A stretch of DNA of 61,118 nt from a bacterium (GTDB lineage: Bacteria; Myxococcota_A; Bradymonadia; Bradymonadales; Bradymonadaceae). Location of the stretch: positions 1-61,118 of the forward strand of contig JAUIBR010000041.1 in NCBI GenBank assembly GCA_030427705.1. Reading direction: 5' to 3'. A program made the translations under genes and the position numbers. Below are positions 1-8,143 of the stretch, one piece after another. Below the pieces are notes generated by a model. It did no database searches. It was not told the DNA's origin and saw nothing but the letters and a program-made list of their open reading frames with translations. How positions within the stretch are numbered: position 1 is the first letter of the stretch; every line of letters starts with the position of its first letter.

Positions 1-185
1 GCACGACGGACGTGACGGGCATCGTCAACCTTCCAAGCGGCACCGAAATGGTGATGCCTGGCGACCGCGTGACGATCGACGGCGAGTTGATCACACCGAT
101 CGCTATGGAGAAGGAACTTCGCTTCGCGATCCGTGAAGGCGGTCGTACCGTCGGCGCTGGTGTTGTGACCGAGATCGTCGAATAA
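1..185 (+). CDS. tuf: Elongation factor Tu, C-terminal end (partial)
   Basis: The window opens inside the last 60 codons of EF-Tu, the GTPase that delivers aminoacyl-tRNA to the ribosome. The visible part is beta-barrel domain 3 and ends in the highly conserved [16 protein letters not shown]-type tail before a TAA at 183-185. The 5' part lies outside the window. A strong intrinsic terminator follows at once, so tuf closes the upstream transcript (in related bacteria usually rpsL-rpsG-fusA-tuf) and the S10 genes begin a new one. Confidence 0.97.
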   Translation, partial: TTDVTGIVNLPSGTEMVMPGDRVTIDGELITPIAMEKELRFAIREGGRTVGAGVVTEIVE

Positions 186-206
186 CGAGTCTCAGGTGTG
201 AATCTT

Positions 207-245
207 AGAAGGCCCGCACGGTTGTGCGGGCCTTCTTTGTTTCTT
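207..245 (+). terminator. Intrinsic terminator after tuf
   Basis: A perfect 13-bp stem (207-219 with 224-236) closed by a GGTT tetraloop is followed by a T-rich run (TTTGTTTCTT). This is a classical Rho-independent terminator 21 bases after the tuf stop codon. Confidence 0.93.
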
Positions 246-380
246 GAAGTGATTGAAAATAGGTCGGTTTCCTACAAGTTCGCACAATAGCCTACACATA
301 GATCAGATGATCATTTAGGAGATCCAAAATTGCGTTTGGGGCGCAATAAATCAGCGCGGCAAAGAATTCGGAAAATACTC

Positions 381-409
381 TTGATCTACCCATATGCGTA
401 CTGTATTGT
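381..409 (+). promoter_or_regulatory. Candidate sigma-70-type promoter for the S10 operon
   Basis: TTGATC at 381-386 and TATTGT at 404-409 are separated by 17 bases, each matching the housekeeping consensus at four of six positions. It sits between the tuf terminator and rpsJ, where a promoter is needed. A start near 416 would give a leader of about 127 bases. The call rests on pattern only. Confidence 0.35.
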
Positions 410-410
410 C

Positions 411-480
411 CGCCTCCGCTCGAAAACCGCCCAAACGGGTGCGAGCTTTACGAAGTAAAGCGCCCATGCGGCTTTGAGCA
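411..480 (+). promoter_or_regulatory. Structured 5' leader of the S10 operon
   Basis: The gap between tuf and rpsJ (186-542) holds no gene besides the terminator, a candidate promoter and this leader. Two hairpins can form. Hairpin A pairs 418-422 with 442-446 and 428-432 with 437-441 (one G-T pair) around an AAAC loop, with a five-base bulge. Hairpin B is a perfect 7-bp stem, 445-451 with 455-461, with a GAA loop. They share bases 445-446, so they compete at the junction. Structured leaders here often mediate autoregulation by a ribosomal protein (L4 in E. coli), but no L4 site can be proven by eye. Confidence 0.4.
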
Positions 481-542
481 GATTTGAGTAATGGATTTGA
501 TTCGAGATGGATGCTGGTTGATGGCTGGCAGGAGTGGTTTCG

Positions 543-851
543 ATGGCAAGCGATAAGATTCGCATCAAGCTGAAAGCATACGACTACAAATTGTTGGATG
601 CGTCAGCAGCAGAGATCGTGGACACGGCAAAGCGTACGGGAGCCCGTATCGCAGGACCTATTCCCCTTCCAACACGTATCAGTCGTTGGACGGTGCTTCG
701 TTCACCTTTCATCGACAAGAAGTCGCGCGAGCAGTTTGAGATCCGCACGCACAAGCGCCTTCTCGATATCTTGGACCCCACGCAGCAGACGTTGGACGCA
801 TTGATGCGTCTCGACCTCTCGGCGGGTGTCGAAGTGGAAATCAAGACCTGA
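543..851 (+). CDS. rpsJ: 30S ribosomal protein S10 (uS10)
   Basis: A 102-residue S10, the usual family length, with the conserved [15 protein letters not shown] start and the [13 protein letters not shown] loop region. It is part of the 30S head and also binds NusB in transcription antitermination. A GTG lies nine bases upstream in frame, but the ATG at 543 is preceded by AGGAG at 530-534 with ideal spacing and gives the family's normal N-terminus. It is the first gene of the S10 operon. The gene that should follow, rplC, is absent. Confidence 0.96.
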   Translation: MASDKIRIKLKAYDYKLLDASAAEIVDTAKRTGARIAGPIPLPTRISRWTVLRSPFIDKKSREQFEIRTHKRLLDILDPTQQTLDALMRLDLSAGVEVEIKT

Positions 852-952
852 TTCGTTCAGGTCGACAAGACAATATTGGCTGGGATTTATCCCTTTCGTA
901 AACGCATCTTTCGCCCGTTCGAGCAGTAACCAGGGCGGCGCAGGGGCGACGA

Positions 953-1600
953 ATGAAACTCGACGTATTCGATTTAGAAAACAAAAAAGTCGGCGACTTG
1001 GAACTTGATGATTCCGTGTTCGGTACCGACGTTCGCGAACACCTCTTCTGGGAGGTTGTGAACTGGCAGCGTGCTCGACGCCGCGCCGGAACGCACAAGA
1101 CGAAAGGCCGCAGTGAAGTCAAAGGCGGTGGCAAGAAGCCATGGCGCCAAAAAGGCACTGGCCGCGCTCGTCAAGGTACGATCCGTGCTCCCCACTGGGT
1201 AGGTGGTGGAACGGTCTTCGGCCCTACGCCTCGCGACTACAGCTACTCAATGCCAAAGAAAAAGCGCCGTGCTGCGCTTAAGTCCGCGCTCAGCATGAAA
1301 GCGCGTGATGGCAAGATCCGTATTATTGACTCGCTTGAACTTCCGGAGATCAAGACGAAGCGTGCTGTGAAGCTGCTTCAGAACTTCGAAGCAAACGCGG
1401 GTCTTTTTGTTGATGTTACTGAGCGCAACGAAGGCTCGAACGACGTGTCGCATAACGACAACCTGCGTCTGTCCGTTCGAAACCTTAACAATGCGAAGTA
1501 CCTCGCAGCTGAAGGTCTCAATATTGAAGACTTGCTGCGTTACGACTTCCTTTTCCTGAGCAAGGAAGCTGCCGCTCAAGTGCAGGAGGTTTTGAAATGA
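953..1600 (+). CDS. rplD: 50S ribosomal protein L4 (uL4)
   Basis: 215 residues with the L4 signature in the extended loop ([18 protein letters not shown] near residues 57-74) that reaches the peptide exit tunnel. In E. coli L4 is also the autoregulator of the S10 operon. A short polar insertion ([12 protein letters not shown], about residues 156-167) makes it slightly longer than most. The preceding 101-base gap contains only its ribosome-binding region; rplC is missing. Its TGA overlaps the rplW ATG (ATGA), implying translational coupling. Confidence 0.96.
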   Translation: MKLDVFDLENKKVGDLELDDSVFGTDVREHLFWEVVNWQRARRRAGTHKTKGRSEVKGGGKKPWRQKGTGRARQGTIRAPHWVGGGTVFGPTPRDYSYSMPKKKRRAALKSALSMKARDGKIRIIDSLELPEIKTKRAVKLLQNFEANAGLFVDVTERNEGSNDVSHNDNLRLSVRNLNNAKYLAAEGLNIEDLLRYDFLFLSKEAAAQVQEVLK

Positions 1601-1905
1601 ATCCATACGATATCATCCTGCGACCTGTGATGACGGAGAAAACCGCCGGCATCATGGAAGAGGGCAACAAAGTTGTGTTCCGTGTTCGCAAAGAAGCGAA
1701 CAAGAACCAGATCCGTCAGGCAGTCGAGCAATTGTTCGGTGTCGAGGTGGTCTCAGTTAACACGATGCGCATGCCAGGCCGCGCCAAGCGCTACGGCCGT
1801 TACGTTGGACGTAAGAACGCCTTTAAGAAGGCAGTTGTCACGTTGACGGACGAGTCGAACCTGGATCTGTTTGCGCTTGAAACCGAGGAAGAGGGCGTCG
1901 CATAG
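1597..1905 (+). CDS. rplW: 50S ribosomal protein L23 (uL23)
   Basis: 102 residues, normal for L23, with the LRPVMTEKT start and the GRAKRYGRYVGRKNAFKKAVVTL region. It binds 23S rRNA domain III at the tunnel exit and is the docking site for trigger factor and SRP. It overlaps the end of rplD by four bases and ends with an acidic tail (ETEEEGVA). Confidence 0.96.
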   Translation: MNPYDIILRPVMTEKTAGIMEEGNKVVFRVRKEANKNQIRQAVEQLFGVEVVSVNTMRMPGRAKRYGRYVGRKNAFKKAVVTLTDESNLDLFALETEEEGVA

Positions 1906-1944
1906 GACGATGCCGGACTGGCTTAGCCAGTTGGGAGAAGGAAG

Positions 1945-2772
1945 ATGGCAATCAAAGATCACAATCCAACATCTCCAGGCCGACGCTTTCTTCGACGCAA
2001 CGATTTCGAGGAAGTCACAGCGTCGAAACCTGAGAAGAGTCTGACCGAGTCGACGAACCGCAACAGCGGTCGTAATAACGACGGTCACATCACCGTGCGT
2101 CGTCGTGGTGGTGGACACAAACGTCGTTATCGCGTGATTGACTTCAAGCGTAACAAGACTGGTGTTCCAGCGAAGGTGGCAACGATCGAATACGATCCAA
2201 ACCGCTCCGCTTACATCGCGCTTCTGAAGTACGTCGATGGTGAGAAGGCATATATCCTTGCACCACAGCGACTCAACGTTGGTGACGAAGTGATTTCGTC
2301 AGCATCGGCAGATATCAAGCCTGGAAACGCACTTCGTCTGAAGTACATCCCAGTCGGTACCGTGGTTCACAATATTGAACTGCGACCTGGCAAGGGTGGT
2401 CAGATGGTCCGCTCCGCAGGTACGTGGGCACAGTTGATGGCAAAGGAAGGCAAGTACGGCTTGCTCCGACTTCCATCCGGCGAACTCCGCCGTGTGCTTC
2501 TCACCTGCCGCGCAACCGTCGGTGCGGTTTCGAACTCGAAGCACGAAAACGCTGTCTCGGGTAAGGCTGGACGTTCACGATGGCTTGGAAAGCGCCCGAA
2601 AGTTCGTGGTGCTGCTATGAACCCTGTTGATCACCCACATGGTGGTGGTGAGGGTCGCTCCTCCGGTGGTCGTCACCCAGTGACGCCTTGGGGACAGCCG
2701 ACCAAGGGCTTCAAGACTCGTAAGAACAAACGAACGAATAAATTCATCGCGCGTCGTCGCAAGAAGAAATAG
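1945..2772 (+). CDS. rplB: 50S ribosomal protein L2 (uL2)
   Basis: 275 residues, the family's usual length. The C-terminal [20 protein letters not shown] stretch is the near-invariant loop that approaches the peptidyl-transferase centre and contains the functionally important histidine. L2 joins the subunits and supports peptide-bond formation. A purine-rich ribosome-binding site (GAGAAGGAAG) directly precedes the ATG. The basic [16 protein letters not shown] tail is typical. Confidence 0.97.
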   Translation: MAIKDHNPTSPGRRFLRRNDFEEVTASKPEKSLTESTNRNSGRNNDGHITVRRRGGGHKRRYRVIDFKRNKTGVPAKVATIEYDPNRSAYIALLKYVDGEKAYILAPQRLNVGDEVISSASADIKPGNALRLKYIPVGTVVHNIELRPGKGGQMVRSAGTWAQLMAKEGKYGLLRLPSGELRRVLLTCRATVGAVSNSKHENAVSGKAGRSRWLGKRPKVRGAAMNPVDHPHGGGEGRSSGGRHPVTPWGQPTKGFKTRKNKRTNKFIARRRKKK

Positions 2773-2815
2773 GAACGCCCGGGCGGCCTAGCCGTCAGGG
2801 AACGAGGAAAGAAAG

Positions 2816-3094
2816 ATGCCACGTTCAATTAAAAAAGGTCCATTCGTTGACGAAAGTCTTCAGAAGAAGCTTAGCAAAGCGCTTGAGTCTGATGACCGTC
2901 GCACGATTAAAACCTGGAGCCGACGCTCGATGATTGTACCCGAGATGGTTGGATTGACCTTCGCTGTCCACAACGGACGCGAGTTTGTCCCCGTCTTCGT
3001 GACCGAGAACATGATCGGCCACAAAATGGGTGAATTTGCTCCAACGCGTACCTTCTACGGGCACGCTGCGGATAAGAAAGCTAAACGACGCTAA
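2816..3094 (+). CDS. rpsS: 30S ribosomal protein S19 (uS19)
   Basis: 92 residues starting [15 protein letters not shown], the family signature. It also carries the [16 protein letters not shown] stretch near the C-terminus. S19 sits with S13 in the 30S head near the A-site finger. It lies 43 bases after rplB with a GAGGAAAG ribosome-binding site. Confidence 0.97.
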   Translation: MPRSIKKGPFVDESLQKKLSKALESDDRRTIKTWSRRSMIVPEMVGLTFAVHNGREFVPVFVTENMIGHKMGEFAPTRTFYGHAADKKAKRR

Positions 3095-3142
3095 ATTTTA
3101 GATGTGTGACGGGACATGACGTCCCCAATGTGAGTTGATGCT

Positions 3143-3511
3143 ATGGGTAAGCCAAAGCGAAAAGAACATCGAGCAAACCGCGCCATTCTGCGGAACGCAC
3201 GTATCTCACCTTTCAAGGTGCGAATCGTTGCTGATTTGATCCGCAATAAGCCGGTCGGCGAAGCACTAACGATTCTTCAGTTCTCCTCGAAGCGAGGTGC
3301 TCCACTGTTGAGCAAGCTCATCGAGTCGGCGCTGTCGAATGTAGAAGAAAGCCAAGAGCTCGATTGGGATATCGACGAGCTGGTGGTTGCCGAAGCATAC
3401 GTAGATGAAGGGCCAACGTTGCGCCGCTTCCGTCCACGTGCGCAAGGCCGCGCTACGCGAATTAACAAGCGAACCAGTCACATTACGGTGGTGCTCCAGC
3501 CAGCAGGCTGA
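3143..3511 (+). CDS. rplV: 50S ribosomal protein L22 (uL22)
   Basis: 122 residues. The C-terminal half carries the conserved beta-hairpin ([20 protein letters not shown]) that lines the exit tunnel next to L4 and is the site of macrolide-resistance changes in other bacteria. An N-terminal basic extension of about ten residues precedes the ARISPFKVR core. It lies between rpsS and rpsC in the conserved order. Confidence 0.96.
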   Translation: MGKPKRKEHRANRAILRNARISPFKVRIVADLIRNKPVGEALTILQFSSKRGAPLLSKLIESALSNVEESQELDWDIDELVVAEAYVDEGPTLRRFRPRAQGRATRINKRTSHITVVLQPAG

Positions 3512-3530
3512 AGCGCGTAGGAGACTTAAA

Positions 3531-4163
3531 ATGGGTCAGAAAGTACATCCAAACGGGTTTCGACTTGGCGTAATTCGCCAGTGGAATTCTAAGTGGTACG
3601 AAGAGAAAAACTACGCGAAGTGGCTCCACGAAGACCTTCGCTTGCGCAAGTATCTTCAAGACAAGCTTGGTCACACCGGTATCTCGAAAATCGAGATCGA
3701 GCGTATGGCGAAGAAGGTCAAGATTTCGATTCACACCATTAAGCCAGGCGTCGTTATCGGCCGCCACGGTAAGGGAATCGAGTCTTTGAAGAATGAACTT
3801 CAGCGCATGACCAGCAGCGAAATCTTCCTGAACATCCAGGAAGTTCGTAAGGCTGAGCTCGACGCGAAGTTGGTTGCCGAGAGCATCGCAACGCAGATGG
3901 AACGCCGTGTGAGCTTCCGTCGCGCGATGAAGAAGTCGGTTCAAACGACGATGAAGTTTGGTGCCAAGGGCATCCGAGTGAACTGCTCGGGTCGACTCGG
4001 CGGCGCTGAAATGGGCCGACGCGAATGGTATCGCGAAGGTCGGGTGCCGCTGCACACGCTGCGCGCCGATATTGACTATGGATTTGCAGAAGCGAAGACC
4101 ACCTACGGCATCATTGGTGTCAAGGTTTGGATCTTCAAAGGTGAGGTGCTCGAAGTCCGCTAA
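3531..4163 (+). CDS. rpsC: 30S ribosomal protein S3 (uS3)
   Basis: 210 residues beginning [13 protein letters not shown], the universal S3 start. The KH domain is visible around [15 protein letters not shown] (about residues 67-81), and the C-terminal domain has [14 protein letters not shown]3 lies at the mRNA entry channel. An open frame extends upstream into rplV, but the ATG at 3531 gives the correct N-terminus and has GTAGGAG upstream. Confidence 0.96.
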   Translation: MGQKVHPNGFRLGVIRQWNSKWYEEKNYAKWLHEDLRLRKYLQDKLGHTGISKIEIERMAKKVKISIHTIKPGVVIGRHGKGIESLKNELQRMTSSEIFLNIQEVRKAELDAKLVAESIATQMERRVSFRRAMKKSVQTTMKFGAKGIRVNCSGRLGGAEMGRREWYREGRVPLHTLRADIDYGFAEAKTTYGIIGVKVWIFKGEVLEVR

Positions 4164-4206
4164 ATCGGACCAGAGACACACCTTCAGATAGAAGTAAGGA
4201 TACGTC

Positions 4207-4623
4207 ATGCTTGCTCCAAAACGTGTAAAGTGGCGAAAAACCCACAAAGGTAAGAATCGCGGCAAGGCTCAGCGCGGAACCGAAGTGTCGTTCGGAGACT
4301 ACGGTCTCGTAGCAACGACCGCGGCCCGAGTGACCTCTCGCCAGATCGAAGCCGCCCGTATCGCGATGACTCGCCACATTAAACGTGGTGGAAAGGTTTG
4401 GATCCGAATTTTCCCGGACAAGCCAGTCACCAAGAAGCCTGCCGAAACTCGTATGGGTAAAGGTAAAGGCTCGCCGGAATACTGGGTTGCAGTCGTCAAG
4501 CCAGGTCGCGTCCTCTACGAAATGGATGGTGTTGACCGCGACGTTGCGCAAGAAGCGTTCCGTCTGGCAGGACACAAACTCCCATGCAAGACGAAGTTCG
4601 TCGTGCGAGGAGAGGGACTATGA
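4207..4623 (+). CDS. rplP: 50S ribosomal protein L16 (uL16)
   Basis: 138 residues with the [15 protein letters not shown] start and the [14 protein letters not shown] motif, the loop whose arginine is hydroxylated in E. coli. L16 organises the A-site region of the large subunit. Its TGA overlaps the rpmC ATG. Confidence 0.97.
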   Translation: MLAPKRVKWRKTHKGKNRGKAQRGTEVSFGDYGLVATTAARVTSRQIEAARIAMTRHIKRGGKVWIRIFPDKPVTKKPAETRMGKGKGSPEYWVAVVKPGRVLYEMDGVDRDVAQEAFRLAGHKLPCKTKFVVRGEGL

Positions 4624-4817
4624 AAGCAGCAGAACTACGCGAAAAGTCGGATGCAGAGCTGGTCGAATTGGAAGGCCAACTTCGTGACGAACTCTTTCGA
4701 CTTCGAATGAAGCATTTTACTGGCCAGCTTCAGTCTGTTTCGGAACTTAAGCAGCGTCGTAAAGACGTCGCACGAATCAAGACGATCCTGGCAGAACGAG
4801 CCAACGCCGAGGCGTAA
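4620..4817 (+). CDS. rpmC: 50S ribosomal protein L29 (uL29)
   Basis: 65 residues, the expected length. It begins [14 protein letters not shown] and contains the [13 protein letters not shown] helix-hairpin of the family. L29 lies beside L23 at the exit tunnel. The frame is open a little upstream inside rplP, but the ATG overlapping the rplP stop is the coupled start. Confidence 0.95.
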   Translation: MKAAELREKSDAELVELEGQLRDELFRLRMKHFTGQLQSVSELKQRRKDVARIKTILAERANAEA

Positions 4818-4864
4818 TTTACTGATTGGGTGTTTAAGCCCTCGGATGGTTTAGGAGCAGAACG

Positions 4865-5143
4865 ATGGCAGAAGCCACTGAAAAAGCACGCGGACAGCGC
4901 AAAACGCGCGTCGGAACGGTTGTTAGCGACAAGATGGAAAAGACCGTCGTCGTCGCAATTACCCGACGATACATGCACCCGAAGTACAAAAAGTACGTTA
5001 AGGAGCGCAATCGCTACAAAGTGCATGACGAAACCAACCAATGCGGCGTTGGTGACCGCGTCCTCATCGAGGAAACGCGTCCACTCTCACGCTCGAAGCG
5101 TTGGAAGGTCAAAGAGATTATTGAGAAAGCGCCAATCGTTTGA
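4865..5143 (+). CDS. rpsQ: 30S ribosomal protein S17 (uS17)
   Basis: 92 residues with the [16 protein letters not shown] and [12 protein letters not shown] signatures of S17, an OB-fold primary binder of 16S rRNA. The [13 protein letters not shown] region is also typical. A ten-residue charged N-terminal extension precedes the core. It has a GGAG ribosome-binding site 47 bases after rpmC. Confidence 0.96.
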   Translation: MAEATEKARGQRKTRVGTVVSDKMEKTVVVAITRRYMHPKYKKYVKERNRYKVHDETNQCGVGDRVLIEETRPLSRSKRWKVKEIIEKAPIV

Positions 5144-5215
5144 TTCGCGCGTCTGCTGGGAATTGCACCCACCTGGCAGGTTAAATGGATTCGGGTGCTG
5201 GTAAAGAGGTAAGCC

Positions 5216-5584
5216 ATGATTCAGATGCAAACTCGACTGGAAGTTGCAGACAACTCCGGCGCAAAAAAAGTGCAATGCATCAAGGTGCTTGGCGGCTCAA
5301 AGCGACGATATGCTTCGGTTGGTGACACGATTATCGTGTCTGTGAAGGAAGCTCTTCCTAACTCGAAGGTCAAAAAGGGCGATGTGAAGCGCGCTGTGGT
5401 GGTGCGAACCTCGAAGGAACTCGCTCGGCTGGATGGCACGTACATCCGTTTCGACGACAACGCTGCCGTCTTGATTGACGCGAATAACCAGCCTGTCGGA
5501 ACCCGTATTTTCGGACCTGTCGCGCGTGAGCTTCGTGCCAAGCAATACATGAAGATTGTCAGTCTGGCGCCGGAAGTCCTCTAA
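5216..5584 (+). CDS. rplN: 50S ribosomal protein L14 (uL14)
   Basis: 122 residues, the usual length, with [17 protein letters not shown] at the start and the [13 protein letters not shown] motif near the end. L14 forms part of the subunit interface and contacts L19. In the classical order it begins the spc operon. No clear separate promoter is visible in the 72-base gap before it. Confidence 0.97.
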   Translation: MIQMQTRLEVADNSGAKKVQCIKVLGGSKRRYASVGDTIIVSVKEALPNSKVKKGDVKRAVVVRTSKELARLDGTYIRFDDNAAVLIDANNQPVGTRIFGPVARELRAKQYMKIVSLAPEVL

Positions 5585-5614
5585 GAGGCTTTCGCCCAGA
5601 GTTGGGAGATACCC

Positions 5615-6010
5615 ATGCATGTAAAGAAAGGTGACAAAGTCGTTATTACGACCGGCAAAGATAATGGTCTCGATGGTGAGATCATTGAAGTCGATCGTAA
5701 GAAGAACCGAGTAAAGGTTCAGCGTCGCAACATGATCGTTAAGCACCGCCGTCCAAACCCGCTTACGGGTGAAGAAGGCGCACGCATTGACGTAGAAGGT
5801 TGGATCGACGTTTCGAATGTCTCGTTGTACTCCGAACAAGCGGAAGGTCCGGTACGGACGCAGAAGCGTTGGGTCGGCAAAGGAAACGAGCTCTTCGATT
5901 CGCTTAAGGCGGCCAAAGAGAGTTTTGGCGATAGCGCTCCAGACCGAATTCAGAAGGTCCGTTTCGCACCCAAGACTGGTGAGACATTTGACGCCATCGG
6001 CGGTGAATAA
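5615..6010 (+). CDS. rplX: 50S ribosomal protein L24 (uL24) with a C-terminal insertion
   Basis: 131 residues against about 100-105 in most bacteria. The N-terminal KOW domain (VKKGDKVVITTGKDNGLDGEI) and the VEGWIDVSNVSLY segment are normal. The extra length is an insertion of about 27 residues (roughly residues 88-114, GKGNELFDSLKAAKESFGDS region) before the conserved KVRFAPKTGE end. The CxxC zinc site some L24 proteins have here is not present. L24 initiates 50S assembly. It is followed by a 164-base structured gap. Confidence 0.94.
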   Translation: MHVKKGDKVVITTGKDNGLDGEIIEVDRKKNRVKVQRRNMIVKHRRPNPLTGEEGARIDVEGWIDVSNVSLYSEQAEGPVRTQKRWVGKGNELFDSLKAAKESFGDSAPDRIQKVRFAPKTGETFDAIGGE

Positions 6011-6019
6011 AAGCAATTA

Positions 6020-6045
6020 GACCCAATGCTTGACAGCCTTGGGTC
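6020..6045 (+). other. Hairpin just after rplX
   Basis: A perfect 7-bp inverted repeat (GACCCAA at 6020-6026, TTGGGTC at 6039-6045) with a 12-base loop starts ten bases after the rplX stop. It is the first of three hairpins in this gap and has no T-run, so it is not a terminator on its own. Confidence 0.5.
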
Positions 6046-6073
6046 GCTTAGCTAATAAGGCGCCCCTTTGGAT

Positions 6074-6107
6074 GACGGTGAGAGTTTTCATCGTCTTTTA
6101 TTTTTGT
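6074..6107 (+). terminator. Terminator-like hairpin between rplX and rplE
   Basis: An 8-bp stem (6074-6081 with 6088-6095, one G-T pair) with a 6-base loop is followed directly by TTTTATTTTTGTTT. This is the layout of an intrinsic terminator. Because essential ribosomal genes continue downstream, it is more likely an attenuator or a partial terminator than a complete stop. Confidence 0.6.
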
Positions 6108-6130
6108 TTGGATTTGGCGGGAGACCGTCA

Positions 6131-6174
6131 GGATTCGGACCGATGGTACAGAACCCCATCGGCAGGGAGAGTCC
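6131..6174 (+). promoter_or_regulatory. Hairpin covering the rplE ribosome-binding site
   Basis: The inner stem is a perfect 7-bp pair (CCGATGG at 6140-6146, CCATCGG at 6156-6162). An outer 6-bp stem pairs 6131-6136 with 6169-6174, with one G-T pair and an internal loop. The rplE ribosome-binding site (AGGGAG, 6164-6169) is trapped in the structure and the ATG at 6175 abuts it. In E. coli the S8 translational operator of the spc operon lies at the rplE start, so this is a good candidate for an equivalent; which protein binds is unproven. Confidence 0.5.
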
Positions 6175-6828
6175 ATGCTGCAAGAGAAGTATAAAAACGA
6201 AATCATTCCCGCTTTGACGGAAGAGTTCTCGTTCGGAAACGTTATGCAGGTTCCGAAAGTCGAGAAGGTCGTCATTAATATGGGATTGGGTGAGGCAGTT
6301 CAGACCCCAAAGGTCATTGAAGGTGCTGTCTCCGATATGACGCTTATCTCAGGCCAAAAGCCTGTCGTTACCCGCGCACGCCGCTCCATCGCGACCTTCA
6401 AACTTCGTGAAGGCATGCCGATCGGTTGCAAGGTGACCCTTCGCGGTGAGCGTATGTACGAATTCCTGGAGCGTCTGATTTACGTCGCGCTTCCTCGAGT
6501 TCGCGACTTCAAGGGAATCAGTGACAAAGCATTTGATGGCGGCGGCAACTACTCGCTGGGCATCAAAGAGCAGATCATCTTCCCTGAAATCGACTACGAC
6601 AAGGTCGACAAGATTCGTGGAATGAACATCACGATCGTGACGACCGCAGCGGATGACGATCAGGCACGCGCGCTTCTTCGACACCTCGGAATGCCGTTCA
6701 TCCGGCGCCAAGAACCGAAGGCCGCACCTGCAGCAGCTCCGGCTCCTGCTCCTGAGCCAGCCGCAGAAGCAGCACCAGCTGCAGAAGCGCCGGTCGCAGA
6801 AGCACCAGCCGAAGAAACAACTGAGTAA
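6175..6828 (+). CDS. rplE: 50S ribosomal protein L5 (uL5) with an Ala/Pro/Glu-rich tail
   Basis: 217 residues; bacterial L5 is normally about 180. The first 180 residues are standard ([20 protein letters not shown]-type loop, [26 protein letters not shown]). The remaining 36 or so residues form an Ala/Pro/Glu low-complexity tail. L5 carries 5S rRNA into the 50S central protuberance and contacts P-site tRNA. The start is fixed by AGGGAG five bases upstream. The tail is probably disordered and solvent exposed. Confidence 0.95.
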   Translation: MLQEKYKNEIIPALTEEFSFGNVMQVPKVEKVVINMGLGEAVQTPKVIEGAVSDMTLISGQKPVVTRARRSIATFKLREGMPIGCKVTLRGERMYEFLERLIYVALPRVRDFKGISDKAFDGGGNYSLGIKEQIIFPEIDYDKVDKIRGMNITIVTTAADDDQARALLRHLGMPFIRRQEPKAAPAAAPAPAPEPAAEAAPAAEAPVAEAPAEETTE

Positions 6829-6838
6829 TTGAGAGTTT

Positions 6839-6862
6839 GGAACGGCATGTAGCCGTTCTTTT
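6839..6862 (+). other. Hairpin between rplE and rpsN
   Basis: An 8-bp stem (6839-6846 with 6852-6859, one G-T pair) with loop ATGTA is followed by TTT. It ends five bases before the rpsN ribosome-binding site (AGGAG). The T-run is too short for an efficient terminator; it may tune rpsN translation or stabilise RNA ends. Confidence 0.45.
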
Positions 6863-6877
6863 AATAGGAGAAACGTT

Positions 6878-7063
6878 TTGGCTCGCAAAGCACTTGTCGC
6901 GAAAGCGAAACGTAAACAGAAGTTCAAGGTTCGCGAATACAATCGCTGCCCTCTTTGTGGACGTCCCCGCGGATACCTCCGCAAGTTCGACATGTGTCGC
7001 ATTTGCTTCCGCAACTTGGCCCTTGAAGGCCATATTCCTGGCGTCAAAAAGGCCAGCTGGTAG
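6878..7063 (+). CDS. rpsN: 30S ribosomal protein S14, zinc-binding type (uS14)
   Basis: 61 residues, the length of the short zinc-containing S14 form. Two CxxC pairs (CPLCG near residue 24 and CRIC near residue 40) form the zinc site, and the family tail [11 protein letters not shown] is intact. The start is a TTG at 6878 with AGGAGAA upstream; no ATG or GTG gives the conserved ARKA N-terminus. Confidence 0.95.
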   Translation: MARKALVAKAKRKQKFKVREYNRCPLCGRPRGYLRKFDMCRICFRNLALEGHIPGVKKASW

Positions 7064-7117
7064 TAATCACGCCTTATTCGGAAAAATAACCGAAGAAAAA
7101 GGCCCAGGCCGCTAAGG

Positions 7118-7140
7118 TCTTCCGCGTCGTGTGCGGAAGA
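7118..7140 (+). other. Hairpin between rpsN and rpsH
   Basis: A perfect 8-bp stem (7118-7125 with 7133-7140) with a 7-base loop lies 35 bases before rpsH. It is the last of several hairpins in the rplX-rpsH gaps. No T-run follows. Confidence 0.45.
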
Positions 7141-7175
7141 GACCGGTCTTGGAACCGTTTCGAAGGAGAAACACG

Positions 7176-7577
7176 ATGTTCAATACGAGCGATCCGATCG
7201 CAGACATGCTCACTCGTATTCGCAACGGCCAAATGGCTCGTTATGCGAAGGTCGAGATCCCGGGCAGCAAAATGAAGCTCGCGGTCGGCAAAATTCTTGA
7301 AAAGTATGGCTACGTAAAATCTACGTCGTGGTCGGACGAAGGTCATCAGGGAACGATTACGGTCGAACTCGCATATGACAATGACCAGGTCCCCCACATC
7401 CGTAAGATCCAACGTGTCAGTAAACCATCGCGCCGCGTGTACGTCGGAGTTGATGACATTCCTCAGGTCCTTAACGGTCTGGGAATCGCCATCATGTCGA
7501 CGTCCAAGGGTGTGATCACCTGCAGAGAAGCTCGCGCCGCAAACGTCGGTGGCGAAGTTATCTGCACCGTGTACTAG
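7176..7577 (+). CDS. rpsH: 30S ribosomal protein S8 (uS8)
   Basis: 133 residues from the ATG at 7176, which has AAGGAGAA upstream and gives the normal [15 protein letters not shown] start. The C-terminal [14 protein letters not shown] signature is present. S8 is a primary 16S rRNA binder and, in E. coli, the translational repressor of the spc operon. An upstream in-frame start would add an unrelated extension and is not used here. Confidence 0.96.
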   Translation: MFNTSDPIADMLTRIRNGQMARYAKVEIPGSKMKLAVGKILEKYGYVKSTSWSDEGHQGTITVELAYDNDQVPHIRKIQRVSKPSRRVYVGVDDIPQVLNGLGIAIMSTSKGVITCREARAANVGGEVICTVY

Positions 7578-7587
7578 GAGGTCAGCC

Positions 7588-8121
7588 ATGAGTCGAATTG
7601 GTAAACAACCAGTCGCAATTCCCTCCGGCGTGACGGTGACCATCAATGGTCAGCATATTCACGTGAAGGGACCAAAGGGCGAGCTCGAGCGCACGGTTTC
7701 GGATGTCGTCGACATCAAAGTTGAGAACGACGAAATCATCGTGACCCGCCCAAATGATTCGCGCCAAGCGCGAAGCCACCAGGGTTTGGTTCGCAGCCTC
7801 ATCGCCAATATGGTCGATGGTTGCAACGAGGGCTTTGTACGAGAGCTTGAGATCAACGGTGTCGGTTACCGCGCTGAGAAGCGAAAGAACTTCATTCGCT
7901 TTGATCTTGGGTACAGCCATCCAATCTTCGTGGAACTCCCGGAGTTGGTGGATGCAGAAGTTGCGCAGACCAGCGTTAAGCTGTCGAGCCCGAGCAAGGA
8001 AATTGTCGGGCAGGTCGCTGCGAAGATTCGTAGCCTGCGCAAGCCTGAGCCATACAAGGGCAAGGGCATTAAGTACAAAGAAGAACGCATCATCCGAAAG
8101 GCAGGTAAGGCTGGCGCCTAA
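7588..8121 (+). CDS. rplF: 50S ribosomal protein L6 (uL6)
   Basis: 177 residues from the ATG at 7588 (AGGAGG upstream), starting MSRIGKQPVAIPSGV, with the conserved KPEPYKGKGIKYKEE motif near the C-terminus. L6 lies at the base of the L7/L12 stalk near the sarcin-ricin loop and is needed for late 50S assembly. Standard length and no unusual features. Confidence 0.97.
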   Translation: MSRIGKQPVAIPSGVTVTINGQHIHVKGPKGELERTVSDVVDIKVENDEIIVTRPNDSRQARSHQGLVRSLIANMVDGCNEGFVRELEINGVGYRAEKRKNFIRFDLGYSHPIFVELPELVDAEVAQTSVKLSSPSKEIVGQVAAKIRSLRKPEPYKGKGIKYKEERIIRKAGKAGA

Positions 8122-8143
8122 TGCCGCCTAAGGAAGGTTTATT

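Noticed and set aside
386-568. Minus-strand frame of 60 codons in the S10 leader
   Set aside because: No family match and no ribosome-binding site; it overlaps rpsJ and the structured leader.
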